Positions 1 to 6,887 of a stretch of 37,852 bases of DNA are shown here, piece after piece. Below the pieces are notes generated by a model, which ran no database searches, was not told where the DNA came from, and saw only the letters and a program-made list of their open reading frames with translations. Source of the DNA: a virus; the IMG/VR virus record IMGVR_UViG_3300010375_000011, positions 1 to 37,852 of that record. One strand, given 5' to 3'. Numbering within the stretch: position 1 is the first letter of the stretch; each line of letters opens with the position of its first letter. Both the position numbers and the translations under genes were made by a program.

Positions 1-1620
1 CCAGTGGTGTCCAACACGCTGATTCAAAGCACGTGGGCTAACTCCACGCTGTCGGATGTCGGCACGGCCATTAGCGACAGTCTCGACCGCTACGGCCGTG
101 GCGCGATGCAGGCCGCGCTAAAGAATATCGACGGCACCGCCGTGGCGCCCTCGATCACGTTTTCTAGCGAGGGCACTCTCGGCGCCTACCGCGTGTCGGC
201 GGGCGTGCTCGGCATCGCCGTGGCCGGCGCGCTCGTGCTGTCGATTTCCTCGACGGGCCTTAGCTTCACGAATCCGCTTGTCCTGCCGCTGGGCACGGCC
301 GCCGCGCCCGCGCTGACTTTCACGGCCAACACCAACACGGGCCTTTTTTCGCCGGGCACGAATCAGCTTGCGTGGTCGACCAACGGCGTGCAACGCATGT
401 CGATTGATGCCACGGGCTTGGTCACGGTGGCAAACACGCTGGGCGTGGGTGGCGCGCCGGCCCTCGGCAAGCTGCAAGTTATCGGCGGGGATGTCGTCAT
501 CGACAACGCCGCGAACTACTCCGCGAAGAATTCCGGCGGGACGGCCTCGTCCATCATGGCCCTTAGCGGGGCCAATCAATTGCAATTCGGCAACAGCGGG
601 GCCGTTACCTCGATTGCGTGGGCGACGGGCGGCTCTACCCGCATGACCCTGGACGGCAGCGGCTTGCAGCTCGCAAAAGCGATTTTCAGCGGCGTAACCG
701 AATCGGTGCGCATCCAAAACGATGGCGGGTATGTCAGCTTCTGGAACACGGCCAACACCACGCGCACGGGCACCCTATTGGGCACGGCCGGCACGTCGCT
801 TTCACTGATTTCCGAGAACGGCGCGACCCTGCAACTCGGCACGGCCGGCGCCGTTCGGATGACCATCGACGGCAGCGGCTATGTGGGCATCGGCCGCAAC
901 CCGATTTCGACGGTCGGAATCGCGATGAGCGATGGCACGATCACCACGCTTTACGGGTTCAACTATTCGAGCAACACGGTTTCCGGCATCGGCACGAACA
1001 GCGCGCACGCCCTCGGTTTCCTGACCAGCGGCAGCGAGCGCGCGCGCATTGACACCTCGGGCAATTTCCTAGTCGGTCTAACGGCGGCGACCTCCGGCAC
1101 CGCCGGCCGGGGCGTGCTGGAAATCAACGGTACGTCGTCGGCGCTGCTGGCGCTCGACGTTGCCGGCACGCGTAAGGGCTATTTCATCCATGACGGGACG
1201 AATGCGACTCTTGCGGCCGACGCCGGCACATTGCAATTCGTCGCAGGCGGAACGCAACGCCTGACCATTAGTACCGCTGGCGTTCTCACCGACACCAACG
1301 GGTTTGAACTCGGATACAAGGGCCTTCCGCAACAGAACCAAGCCGGCGCCTATACGCTGGTTGTCGGCGACCGTGGCAAACACGTCTATCAGCGTGCGGC
1401 CGCCGCCGTTACTGTGCCCTCTGGCACGTTCAGCGTGGGCGATGCCGTGACCATCGTTAACGGCACGAGCGGGACGATTTCTCTGACGCAAGGCGCTTCG
1501 GTCACGCTGCAACTTGCCGGCACGCTGACCACGGGTAGCCGCACGATCCTGGCCAACGGCGTAGCAAACATCCTTTGCGTATCGTCGAATCTGTTTTACG
1601 TGACGGGCAACGTGACATGA
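1..1620 (+). CDS. Tail fibre protein, 3' part (gene continues from 37685 across the contig join)
   Basis: The reading frame is open from base 1 (codon CCA) and is the continuation of the frame starting at ATG 37685; joined, the protein is 554 residues. The body has repeated beta-rich units of the kind ITFSSEGTLGAY, LTFTANTNTGLFSPGTNQLA and MTIDGSGYVGIG, typical of phage fibre shafts. The last ~110 residues (from about GFELGYKGLPQQNQAGAYTL) match the tip domain seen in many podovirus and siphovirus fibres, with Thr/Val-rich strands. It should act at the virion tip in receptor binding. A GTG at 4 could be mistaken for the start, but the true start lies at the other contig end. The gene overlaps the next by ATGA. 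Fibre assignment is confident; the receptor is unknown. Confidence 0.85.
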   Translation, partial: PVVSNTLIQSTWANSTLSDVGTAISDSLDRYGRGAMQAALKNIDGTAVAPSITFSSEGTLGAYRVSAGVLGIAVAGALVLSISSTGLSFTNPLVLPLGTAAAPALTFTANTNTGLFSPGTNQLAWSTNGVQRMSIDATGLVTVANTLGVGGAPALGKLQVIGGDVVIDNAANYSAKNSGGTASSIMALSGANQLQFGNSGAVTSIAWATGGSTRMTLDGSGLQLAKAIFSGVTESVRIQNDGGYVSFWNTANTTRTGTLLGTAGTSLSLISENGATLQLGTAGAVRMTIDGSGYVGIGRNPISTVGIAMSDGTITTLYGFNYSSNTVSGIGTNSAHALGFLTSGSERARIDTSGNFLVGLTAATSGTAGRGVLEINGTSSALLALDVAGTRKGYFIHDGTNATLAADAGTLQFVAGGTQRLTISTAGVLTDTNGFELGYKGLPQQNQAGAYTLVVGDRGKHVYQRAAAAVTVPSGTFSVGDAVTIVNGTSGTISLTQGASVTLQLAGTLTTGSRTILANGVANILCVSSNLFYVTGNVT

Positions 1621-2066
1621 GCGGCGTACAAATGATGTTCGTTGGCGTCAGTGCCGGCGGCCCCGTGACGTTCACCGCGTCCTGCATCAATACGTTGGCC
1701 GGGACAACCGGCCTTCGCTCGGCAGGTTTCACGCTCAATAGCGACGGCACGTCGAGCACTAGCCGCAGCCCGAGCGGGGGCACCGGCACGGCCACTTGCG
1801 GCCCGTGGTATTCGCCGAATCCGACCACGGGCGCGGGCAACAATTTTTGGGCAAAGCTCACGATCAGCTCTCAGAGCAACACCACGATTTCCGGCACGGT
1901 GGGCAGCGTGGTATCCCTCTCGGGTGGCGCGGGCTGGTCTTTCCAGAACTCGGCAACTAACGTCGAGGGCATCGGCACCGGGACTATCACGCTCTACGCC
2001 GACGCGGCCGGCACAAGCGTTGTTCTGACGGCCTCGGTAGGCTGGGACGTGGGATTCACGCCGTGA
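1617..2066 (+). CDS. Fibre-associated beta-rich hypothetical protein
   Basis: 149 residues starting at ATG 1617, whose ATGA overlaps the fibre stop codon; this coupling decides the start over an in-frame site 42 bases upstream. The sequence is rich in Ser, Thr and Gly with alternating short beta segments (PVTFTASCIN, SGTVGSVVSLSGG, GTITLYADAAGTSVVLTASVG) and lacks charged patches, signal peptide or membrane segments. Small beta-rich proteins directly after tail fibre genes are often fibre-tip or assembly proteins. That role is inferred from position and composition only. Confidence 0.75.
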   Translation: MSGVQMMFVGVSAGGPVTFTASCINTLAGTTGLRSAGFTLNSDGTSSTSRSPSGGTGTATCGPWYSPNPTTGAGNNFWAKLTISSQSNTTISGTVGSVVSLSGGAGWSFQNSATNVEGIGTGTITLYADAAGTSVVLTASVGWDVGFTP

Positions 2067-2266
2067 CGTGGGACGGGGAAGACCGCCGCAAGGCGCCGAC
2101 TATCTATGACCTCGACAAGCGCCTCGCGCTGGCCGAGGCCAACCTCGCCGCGCTAACTCGTGAGGTACACGCCATCAATTCCAACATCACGCGCGTGGTG
2201 TGGGTGGTTATCGCCGCCATCCTCGCCGCGCTTATTCAGTTCGCCCTCAAGGGCGGCTTTCGCTAG
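2063..2266 (+). CDS. Small membrane protein with N-terminal coiled coil (XhlA/haemolysin-like architecture)
   Basis: 67 residues from GTG 2063, overlapping the previous stop as GTGA. Residues ~15-42 are a heptad-like helix (DLDKRLALAEANLAALTREV) followed by one membrane segment at ~43-63 (VVWVVIAAILAALIQFAL) and a short basic tail. This is the architecture of XhlA-type proteins that cooperate with holins at the inner membrane. Its place at the end of the fibre transcript, far from the GH108 lysozyme, is unusual for such a role. The membrane topology is clear, the lysis role is only a possibility. Confidence 0.7.
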   Translation: MTWDGEDRRKAPTIYDLDKRLALAEANLAALTREVHAINSNITRVVWVVIAAILAALIQFALKGGFR

Positions 2267-2278
2267 AAAGGCAACCGC

Positions 2279-2482
2279 ATGTCCGACGCCATCCCCCTGA
2301 CCCTGACGGCCCAACAGCTCGACGTTGTCGCCAACGCCCTGGGCCAACGCCCCTACATCGAGGCCGCCCCGGTGCTCGATGAAATCTCTAAGCAGGTGCG
2401 CGCCTATAACGCCAGCCTGCCGCCGGCCAACGGCCCGACGCCGACCCCGGCCGACGCCGACAACGTGCCCGCGCTGCCCTGA
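2279..2482 (+). CDS. Hypothetical small protein
   Basis: 67 residues from ATG 2279, preceded by an AGAAAGG Shine-Dalgarno-like stretch. The first ~45 residues look helical and amphipathic (LTAQQLDVVANALGQRPYIE, VLDEISKQVRAYNASL) and the C-terminal third is Pro/Ala/Asp-rich and probably disordered. No family recognised. It is the last gene of the rightward late transcript, ending about 20 bases before a strong intrinsic terminator. Confidence 0.65.
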   Translation: MSDAIPLTLTAQQLDVVANALGQRPYIEAAPVLDEISKQVRAYNASLPPANGPTPTPADADNVPALP

Positions 2483-2502
2483 AGGCCGGCCCGGGCAAAA
2501 GG

Positions 2503-2528
2503 AAAGGGGCCCCGTAGGGCCCCTTTTT
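2503..2528 (+). terminator. Rho-independent terminator ending the late transcript
   Basis: A perfect 10-bp stem AAAGGGGCCC/GGGCCCCTTT (2503-2512 with 2517-2526) has a CGTA loop and runs into TTTTT. It sits just after the last rightward gene and before convergent leftward genes. Confidence 0.92.
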
Positions 2529-2564
2529 CATCCTCGGGGGTATCTTCCCCCTACCGCTCCACTT

Positions 2565-2816
2565 TCAGCCCCGAGACGGGGCCTTTGCGGCCTCGCGCGC
2601 GAGGTTGTCGGCGGTGTCCATGAACACGCCCCCCACGCCGAAGGCCATAAACATGGCGACCACGTACCCGAGGCGCGATAGGTTCATGTCCTGGCCGATG
2701 GCGGCAAGGCAGAACACGCAGGCCAGCAGGTAGCAGAACAGGCCGGCGCCGGTAAGGCAGCGCGTGCCGAACGAATAGACGTGATGCGGGGTCGCGGGGT
2801 GCGTAGAGGTGGTCAT
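2565..2816 (-). CDS. Small two-TM membrane protein
   Basis: 83 residues on the minus strand. The start ATG at 2816 has a good AAAGGAG Shine-Dalgarno and overlaps the upstream HTH gene stop as ATGA, so it is preferred over an earlier in-frame site. Two hydrophobic segments (~21-41, LTGAGLFCYLLACVFCLAAI; ~49-66, YVVAMFMAFGVGGVF) are joined by a short polar loop, with a charged C-terminus (DNLAREAAKAPSRG). Two-TM proteins next to lysogeny genes can be holins or superinfection-exclusion proteins. Co-transcription with the HTH gene favours expression in the lysogen, but this is inference. Confidence 0.75.
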   Translation of the reverse strand: MTTSTHPATPHHVYSFGTRCLTGAGLFCYLLACVFCLAAIGQDMNLSRLGYVVAMFMAFGVGGVFMDTADNLAREAAKAPSRG

Positions 2817-3091
2817 GATGCTTTCAGCTCCTTTAGTCTCGCTGCCGCCTTTTGACGGCCGCCCGGGACGGGCACGCCCGGGGCCGGGCGATACGCGGGC
2901 GACAGGCCCACTTTGATTAAAAACAGCTCCCATCGTGCGCGGTCGACCGGGTGTTTCCCGCGCTCATATTCCGACCACCGGGCCACGTCGCCGAGGTGAA
3001 CAAGGGCGGCGGCCTGGGCCTGGGTCAGCTCGGCATCGAGGCGCACCGCGCGGACGTTTTCGGGAGTCGGCTCTAGGATCATCGGCGGCAT
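2813..3091 (-). CDS. XRE-type helix-turn-helix protein
   Basis: 92 residues from ATG 3091; an internal ATG at 3082 (MILEPTP...) is an equally good start because neither has a clear Shine-Dalgarno. Residues ~11-50 form an XRE-like HTH (ENVRAVRLDAELTQAQAAAL, then DVARWSEYERG). The basic C-terminus (GGRQKAAARLKELK) is a tail. Family members are small DNA-binding proteins common in betaproteobacterial phages. A variant of the TAGCG-N5-CGCTA dyad lies immediately upstream (3093-3107), so autoregulation, and control of the integrase and other genes carrying the exact dyad, is plausible but inferred. It is followed by an ATGA-coupled membrane protein. Confidence 0.85.
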   Translation of the reverse strand: MPPMILEPTPENVRAVRLDAELTQAQAAALVHLGDVARWSEYERGKHPVDRARWELFLIKVGLSPAYRPAPGVPVPGGRQKAAARLKELKAS

Positions 3092-3092
3092 T

Positions 3093-3107
3093 GTGCGGGA
3101 AGCGCTA
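3093..3107. promoter_or_regulatory. Variant copy of the TAGCG-N5-CGCTA dyad
   Basis: GTGCGGGAAGCGCTA differs from the copy at 6867-6881 at three of fifteen positions and keeps the right half-site CGCTA. It abuts the start of the leftward HTH gene, where it could be an autoregulatory operator. The weak left half-site keeps confidence low. Confidence 0.4.
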
Positions 3108-3296
3108 AACGTTATCCAGACCCCCGCGCATAGTGTCACGGTTTGCCCGGCTTTCCCGCTCGATGCCGGCTCCGGGCGTGGTCAGTCCTACACCGCAGCT
3201 TTGCGGGATGGTTTGCAGTACAAAACAGGCCGTCACGCCGCTTTACCTATGAAACCTAGTGTTTTGGTCTGAAATCCTGGGGCAACAGTACGTAGA

Positions 3297-3316
3297 GGGA
3301 TAGAGCGGGATAAAGC
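3297..3316 (+). repeat. Tandem decamer GGGATAGAGC / GGGATAAAGC
   Basis: Two ten-base units with one mismatch, i.e. repeated once per helical turn. A 16/20 match, also a tandem decamer, is found reading leftward at 13239-13220 upstream of the recombination operon. Possible binding site for a regulator; function not known. Confidence 0.45.
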
Positions 3317-3409
3317 GCTTTTAGATCAACGACTTACGCCAGGTCTAACGGGATCGACCGGGACTGAGCGGGCATGGGGCTCGACACCCTGTTGCAGTAC
3401 GGATTACAG

Positions 3410-3424
3410 TAGCGGCTAGCGCTA
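3410..3424. promoter_or_regulatory. Dyad operator TAGCG-N5-CGCTA upstream of integrase
   Basis: TAGCGGCTAGCGCTA is a perfect 5+5 inverted repeat ending 33 bases before the integrase ATG. The same dyad with different central bases is found at 6867 and 10313, always outside genes. It is positioned to control integrase transcription; the likely binder is a dimeric HTH protein such as the product of the adjacent 2813-3091 gene (inference). Confidence 0.6.
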
Positions 3425-3457
3425 GTCCTTTCCTACTGCAAACCGGAGTCCCTGACC

Positions 3458-4849
3458 ATGAAAACGCAAGCCCTGAACGCCCGCACCCTCGACGCCTTCA
3501 AGCCCTCGGACAAGCCCGTCCAGACGGACGGCGCCGGCCTTGTTCTGCGCCTGCGGTTTGTCGACGGCAAGCGCCACCCCAAGGGCCACGCATGGCAGTT
3601 CAACTACACGCGCCCCGTGACCAAGGCGCGCAACACCATGGGCGTGGGCCTGTACCCCGCCATGTCGCTGGCCGAGGCCCGCGCCAAGGCCGCCGAGCTG
3701 CGCGCCATGGTCGCCAACGGCCAAGACCCGATGGAACAGCGCGCCGAGCAAGCGCAGGCCGAAGCCGCCGCCCTGGCCGTGGTCGCCGCCGATCAGGCCC
3801 GCGCCGCTAAGGACTTCGCGCCGGCCGGCACGCTGCAAGGCGTCTGCCAGGACTATCACGACCTCATGACGGGCAACGGCAATTGGTCGGCCGATCACGC
3901 CGCCGGCTGGCTTGCCATGTTCGCGCGCAAGGTGTTTTGCACGCCCCTGGCGCGCAAGCCCATTGCCGAAGTCACGCCGACGGAAGTCCGCGACCTGCTG
4001 GCCGCTATTGAAAAGGCCGGGCAAGTCCCCACGGCCCGCGCCCTGCGCAAATACATGGGCAACGTGTGGGACTACGCCATTGCCCACGGCCTCGCCACCG
4101 TTTGCGCCCCGCGCGTCATCGCCAAGCAACTTAACCGCCGCCACGTCGGTGGCAACAATCCGGCCGTCACCAGCGCGGAAGCCCTGGCGCCCGTCCTGGC
4201 CGCGATCCGCGACTATCAAGGCCTCGTCACCCGCGTGGCCCTTATGGTGCAAGTCGTTTGCTTTCAGCGGCCCTCGGACACGTGCTCGATGCGTTGGGAT
4301 CAGGTCGACCTCGACGCCGGCCTCTGGTTCATCCCGGCCGCCTCGGACGATGAGAACGCCTCGACCAAAATTGCCAACAGCCTGAGCGGGCATGACCACG
4401 TGTCGCCGCTGCCCCGCCAGCTCGTGGCCGAGCTGCGCGCCCTGCGCGACGTGACGGGTTGGTCTGAATGGGTTTTCCCGAGCATGAGCACGCAGCGCGA
4501 GGGCCTGCCCATCGCTAACGATGCCCTGTCGCAAGCGCTGCGGGACATGGGTTTCAAGGGCCAGCAGACCCCGCACGGCCTGCGCGCCACGGCCCGCACC
4601 ATGATTGAAGAAGTCCTCGACTTCCGCGCCGTCTATATCGAGGCGCAGCTCGCCCACAAAGCCGGCATCGAGGGCCTGTCCGGCGCCGTCAAGCGCGATG
4701 TCCTGGGCACGGCCTATAACCGGGCAACGCACCTCGAAAAGCGCGTCGCCATGATTCAGGCCTGGGCCGACTACCTCGACGGCTTGCTCGCGGACTACGC
4801 GGCGCGCATGGTGGCGCTGCCGGCGCCGCTGGAGCTGATTGCGGCCTGA
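3458..4849 (+). CDS. int: P4-type tyrosine integrase
   Basis: 463 residues from ATG 3458, with CCGGAG as ribosome site. The N-terminus (~1-90) has the DUF4102 arm-binding fold (LVLRLRFVDGKRHPKGHAWQ, MGVGLYPAMSLAEARAKA). A core-binding region covers ~125-230. The catalytic domain has R271 (CFQRPSDTCSMRW), H373 and R376 (PHGLRATAR), H400 (EAQLAHK) and the nucleophile Y420 (GTAYNR), so all key residues are present. The enzyme inserts and removes the phage at attB. The start is preceded by candidate arm sites and a dyad operator; the last 55 bases overlap a convergent excisionase-like gene, so the two transcripts are mutually antisense at their 3' ends. Confidence 0.95.
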   Translation: MKTQALNARTLDAFKPSDKPVQTDGAGLVLRLRFVDGKRHPKGHAWQFNYTRPVTKARNTMGVGLYPAMSLAEARAKAAELRAMVANGQDPMEQRAEQAQAEAAALAVVAADQARAAKDFAPAGTLQGVCQDYHDLMTGNGNWSADHAAGWLAMFARKVFCTPLARKPIAEVTPTEVRDLLAAIEKAGQVPTARALRKYMGNVWDYAIAHGLATVCAPRVIAKQLNRRHVGGNNPAVTSAEALAPVLAAIRDYQGLVTRVALMVQVVCFQRPSDTCSMRWDQVDLDAGLWFIPAASDDENASTKIANSLSGHDHVSPLPRQLVAELRALRDVTGWSEWVFPSMSTQREGLPIANDALSQALRDMGFKGQQTPHGLRATARTMIEEVLDFRAVYIEAQLAHKAGIEGLSGAVKRDVLGTAYNRATHLEKRVAMIQAWADYLDGLLADYAARMVALPAPLELIAA

Positions 4850-5079
4850 AGCTGCATCCAATCGTTAACCGTCTTGGCGCGCCAACGCACAGAGCGGCCG
4901 AGGCGGATAGGGACGGGGAATCGCCCCGTCGCCACCCATTTGCGCACCGTGTCGGGCTTGCAGCCGATCAGCTCGGCCACCGTGGGCAGCGTCAGCAGGG
5001 CGTCGGGGTTGGTGGACACCGCCGGGTTTTGTGCGGTGCGGGCCGCGCGCTTGCGGCGCGGCGTGGTCTGATCGTTCAT
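4795..5079 (-). CDS. AlpA/excisionase-like MerR-type HTH protein
   Basis: 94 residues on the minus strand; ATG 5079 is preceded by GAGG. Residues ~29-75 form a winged HTH of the AlpA/Xis kind (LTLPTVAELIGCKPDTVRKW, then GRFPVPIRLGRSVRWR and NDWMQ). The N-terminus is basic and probably disordered. As the last gene of the leftward early operon and convergent with int, it is the expected excisionase/recombination directionality factor. Its C-terminal 55 bases lie opposite the end of int. The DNA-binding fold is clear, the excisionase role is inferred from position. Confidence 0.8.
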   Translation of the reverse strand: MNDQTTPRRKRAARTAQNPAVSTNPDALLTLPTVAELIGCKPDTVRKWVATGRFPVPIRLGRSVRWRAKTVNDWMQLQAAISSSGAGSATMRAA

Positions 5080-5118
5080 CGTGGGGCCTCATAGGTTGCC
5101 CCTCTGCAATTTCAGTCG

Positions 5119-5134
5119 CGGGCCTTCGGGCCCG
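5119..5134 (-). terminator. Hairpin between two leftward genes; weak or no terminator
   Basis: CGGGCC-TTCG-GGCCCG is a 6-bp stem with a four-base loop immediately downstream of the leftward stop at 5138. No U-run follows on either strand, so it may instead stabilise or attenuate the message ahead of the excisionase-like gene. Confidence 0.35.
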
Positions 5135-5137
5135 TCG

Positions 5138-5416
5138 TCATTTCTTAGTCTCGGTCACGCTCACCGCGTCGGCGAGCTGGCGCAAAAGCTGCGCATTCAT
5201 GGCGCCGGTTTGCTCAAGGTCTAGGGCTAGCTGCGCGTTGACCTCGCGCACCGCTCGTAGTTCGTCTTTCAATGTCTCGCATTGCGCCCGCGCGCCGTCG
5301 CGGGCCAGCCGCATACCATGGCAGCGGTCGACCAGCAGCGCCACGCGGCGAGGATAGTCCGCCCGCTGCCACTCGTCATCGGGAAATAGTTCGTCGGGTA
5401 GCTTAGTGGGTTGCAT
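5138..5416 (-). CDS. Hypothetical coiled-coil protein
   Basis: 92 residues from ATG 5416, overlapping the end of the upstream gene by 14 bases. After an acidic N-terminus (LPDELFPDDEWQRADY) residues ~35-85 are a long heptad-like helix (ARAQCETLKDELRAVREVNA, then LALDLEQTGAMNAQLLRQLA), so it is probably an oligomeric helical protein. There is no signal peptide or membrane segment. No family recognised. It belongs to the leftward early operon between the excisionase-like gene and another small unknown. Confidence 0.75.
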   Translation of the reverse strand: MQPTKLPDELFPDDEWQRADYPRRVALLVDRCHGMRLARDGARAQCETLKDELRAVREVNAQLALDLEQTGAMNAQLLRQLADAVSVTETKK

Positions 5417-5681
5417 GGCTCATTTCTTTGCCCGTTGTCTCGTCAATCTCGACCACCATATCCGGGGTTCCCGCGAGTCGATCCGCGAGCACGCGAAACG
5501 CTGCGGCCTGTTGCGCCGCGTCCATATTGCCGGCCGTGCGAATGGTGTGCCCATCGGCAATCACCAGCGTAAGCCCGGCCCGTAGGTCTTTGGCTTGGCA
5601 ATACAGCATGATGATGCGCATTAGCTCGGTGCAATGCTCGATGGGCAGCTCGGCAAGGCCGGCCAATTCTTCATTGGTCAT
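5403..5681 (-). CDS. Hypothetical early protein
   Basis: 92 residues from ATG 5681. The sequence looks like a compact alpha/beta protein (PIEHCTELMRIIMLYCQAKD, LTLVIADGHTIRTAGN, AAAFRVLADRLAG), without membrane segments or a known motif. It overlaps both neighbours (11 and 14 bases), so it is translationally coupled within the leftward operon. No function can be assigned. Confidence 0.75.
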   Translation of the reverse strand: MTNEELAGLAELPIEHCTELMRIIMLYCQAKDLRAGLTLVIADGHTIRTAGNMDAAQQAAAFRVLADRLAGTPDMVVEIDETTGKEMSHATH

Positions 5682-5967
5682 CGTGATATCCCTTCGGCGC
5701 GTTCTGCGCTCTGAAAATCGCCAGGGCCGTGCGTGCTTGCTCGCGCCGGCTTAGGGTCGGATCGTCGGGCGATTCCGTGCCACCGCAGCACGTGCAGCGC
5801 CCGAGTAGGTGGTTAGCCCCGCCGATGACCATGCGCGCCTCGCACTCAAAGTGATAGACGCCAGGGCCGAGCGTGCCCACGTGGTCGACCCCGCGCAAAA
5901 CGGGCTCGTGGCAGCGCTCGCAGTTGCCGAGGCTTGCCGGTGGTTCAATGATGTGGGCGCTTGTCAT
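5671..5967 (-). CDS. Zinc-finger-like hypothetical protein
   Basis: 98 residues from ATG 5967, ATGA-coupled to the upstream gene. It has a likely zinc ribbon: CERC near residue 16, HFEC near 39, and a second cluster CTCC near 58. The C-terminus is a short helical basic/acidic tail (SRREQARTALAIFRAQNAPK). The Cys spacing suggests metal binding, perhaps for nucleic-acid or protein contact. Such small Cys-pair proteins are common in early regions of betaproteobacterial phages; the function is not known to me. Confidence 0.75.
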   Translation of the reverse strand: MTSAHIIEPPASLGNCERCHEPVLRGVDHVGTLGPGVYHFECEARMVIGGANHLLGRCTCCGGTESPDDPTLSRREQARTALAIFRAQNAPKGYHDDQ

Positions 5968-6182
5968 CGGTGCGATCCCTTCATACGCAGGACGGTGCGC
6001 CAGCGGCGTGCCTCGGGGGTGCGGTGTAGCGTATCGCTGCCTCGCCGCAACTTCCCATCAATCAGCTTACAGAACGCGCGGGGCTTGACCGCACGCGGCC
6101 TGCCCCGCCGCTCCAAGTCCCACCGCATGCGGGCAAGACATTCGCGCACGTCATACTCTTTGAATGGGCGACTGCGGATCAT
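5964..6182 (-). CDS. Small basic hypothetical protein
   Basis: 72 residues. The ATG at 6182 forms ATGA with the stop of the SGNH gene, which decides this start over an upstream in-frame one. Very Arg-rich (KEYDVRECLARMRWDLERRG, EARRWRTVLRMKGSHR), consistent with nucleic-acid binding, but no motif is recognised. Translational coupling to the upstream lipoprotein gene ties the two together in expression. Confidence 0.7.
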   Translation of the reverse strand: MIRSRPFKEYDVRECLARMRWDLERRGRPRAVKPRAFCKLIDGKLRRGSDTLHRTPEARRWRTVLRMKGSHR

Positions 6183-6811
6183 GCTTTCAGCCCGCGCATG
6201 CAAGGCGCGAGCTGTTGCTCGCCGATCCACTTTGCGCCCGCATCGTTCGGGTGCAGACCATCGGGCTTTTCCGCCAGCGTCCACGCGTGCGCGGGCAGGC
6301 GGCAATAGGTCGCACCCATGGCGGCGGCAACCTGCGCCTTAATCGCTTCGTATTGCTGGCGCGCGGCGTCGGCCGTGGGGTTGTCCACATAGGGCGAACT
6401 CTCCACGAGGATGGCGATATGCCCCGAGGCCTTCGCCGTCGTCACGAAATCTTGCAGCCCCGCGCGGTAGTCGTCCTGGCTGATTTTCGCGGCGTCATTG
6501 ATGGCGAAGTTAGCCGCCACGGCCGACGAATCGCTCGCGCGCACAAGGTCAAGAATCGGCACGCCGCCCACGGTCTGGATAACCACCGAACCCTTTACCG
6601 CGCGATTGCTGATCGGCAGCTTTGTCGCGCTGGCCGCGTAGTCGGGCGCGTCGGCCTGCTGGCCGTCATAGTCGGTCACGAGGGTGGAATCGCCGAAGAA
6701 TTCCACCGCGTAGGCGTGGGCCGGCGGCGGCGGCGGCGGGGCGTCGCTGCTGCCGCCGCCGCAACCGACCAGAAACAGGGCCACGAGGGCGGGGAAAAGA
6801 AACTTGGACAT
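6179..6811 (-). CDS. SGNH/GDSL-type hydrolase lipoprotein (probable lysogenic-conversion gene)
   Basis: 210 residues from ATG 6811, with an excellent GGGAGG ribosome site. A lipoprotein signal (MSKFLFPALVALFLVGC) gives a lipobox LVGC with Cys17, followed by a flexible Gly/Ser and poly-Pro linker (21-30). The mature part has SGNH block I, GDS at 40-42 with nucleophile Ser42; a Gly near 74; Asn105 in the FAIND block; and the block V motif DGLHPN with Asp184 and His187. It should be an esterase or acetyl-hydrolase anchored on the outside of the inner membrane or in the outer membrane. A perfect TAGCG-N5-CGCTA dyad lies just upstream, giving it its own control. It is unlike its cytoplasmic neighbours and looks like a moron that changes the lysogen's envelope or O-antigen; substrate unknown. 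Confidence 0.88.
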   Translation of the reverse strand: MSKFLFPALVALFLVGCGGGSSDAPPPPPPAHAYAVEFFGDSTLVTDYDGQQADAPDYAASATKLPISNRAVKGSVVIQTVGGVPILDLVRASDSSAVAANFAINDAAKISQDDYRAGLQDFVTTAKASGHIAILVESSPYVDNPTADAARQQYEAIKAQVAAAMGATYCRLPAHAWTLAEKPDGLHPNDAGAKWIGEQQLAPCMRGLKA

Positions 6812-6866
6812 GGTCAAACCTCCCAATGATGGAACCGGAATCATGCTCCATTTACCGGGCTTTGTG

Positions 6867-6881
6867 TAGCGGTAAGCGCTA
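6867..6881. promoter_or_regulatory. Dyad operator TAGCG-N5-CGCTA upstream of SGNH lipoprotein
   Basis: TAGCGGTAAGCGCTA is a perfect 5+5 inverted repeat in the 76-base gap upstream of the lipoprotein start at 6811. Identical half-sites occur at 3410 and 10313. A gap with its own operator inside an otherwise tightly overlapped operon suggests separate regulation of the lipoprotein gene. Confidence 0.6.
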
Positions 6882-6887
6882 ATTCCG

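Larger units (their letters stand above)
3213..3441. repeat. Cluster of TTGCAGTA repeats, candidate integrase arm sites (attP)
   Basis: TTGCAGTA occurs exactly at 3213-3220 and 3392-3399 on the plus strand and inverted at 3434-3441; TTACAGTA at 3404-3411 and CAACAGTA at 3283-3290 are one- and two-base variants. All lie within about 230 bases directly upstream of the integrase. Tyrosine integrases of this kind bind short direct and inverted arm sites around the crossover core. Confidence 0.5.
3092..3457. other. Non-coding regulatory region and probable attP, between HTH gene and integrase
   Basis: No convincing gene lies here. The region holds a variant operator (3093-3107), three exact TTGCAGTA octamers (3213-3220, 3392-3399 and inverted 3434-3441) plus near-copies TTACAGTA (3404-3411) and CAACAGTA (3283-3290), a tandem decamer (3297-3316), and a perfect 5+5 dyad (3410-3424) close to the integrase start. 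Clustered short repeats beside a tyrosine integrase are the usual look of arm-type sites in attP. The core crossover sequence cannot be identified without attL/attR or attB. Confidence 0.55.

Noticed and set aside
1-123. Terminal repeat interpreted as a biological direct terminal repeat of the virion DNA
   Set aside because: It lies inside one gene in frame and far from the terminase genes, which fits an assembly overlap of a circular sequence better.
1-2066. Possible diversity-generating retroelement, because related Bordetella phages carry one at the tail fibre
   Set aside because: No reverse transcriptase gene is present and I see no second copy of the 3' end of the fibre gene elsewhere in the window.
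3422-4861. Long open frame of 479 codons on the minus strand opposite the integrase
   Set aside because: The integrase on the plus strand has all catalytic residues; the antisense frame is Arg/Gly/His-rich low-information sequence typical of GC-rich shadows.
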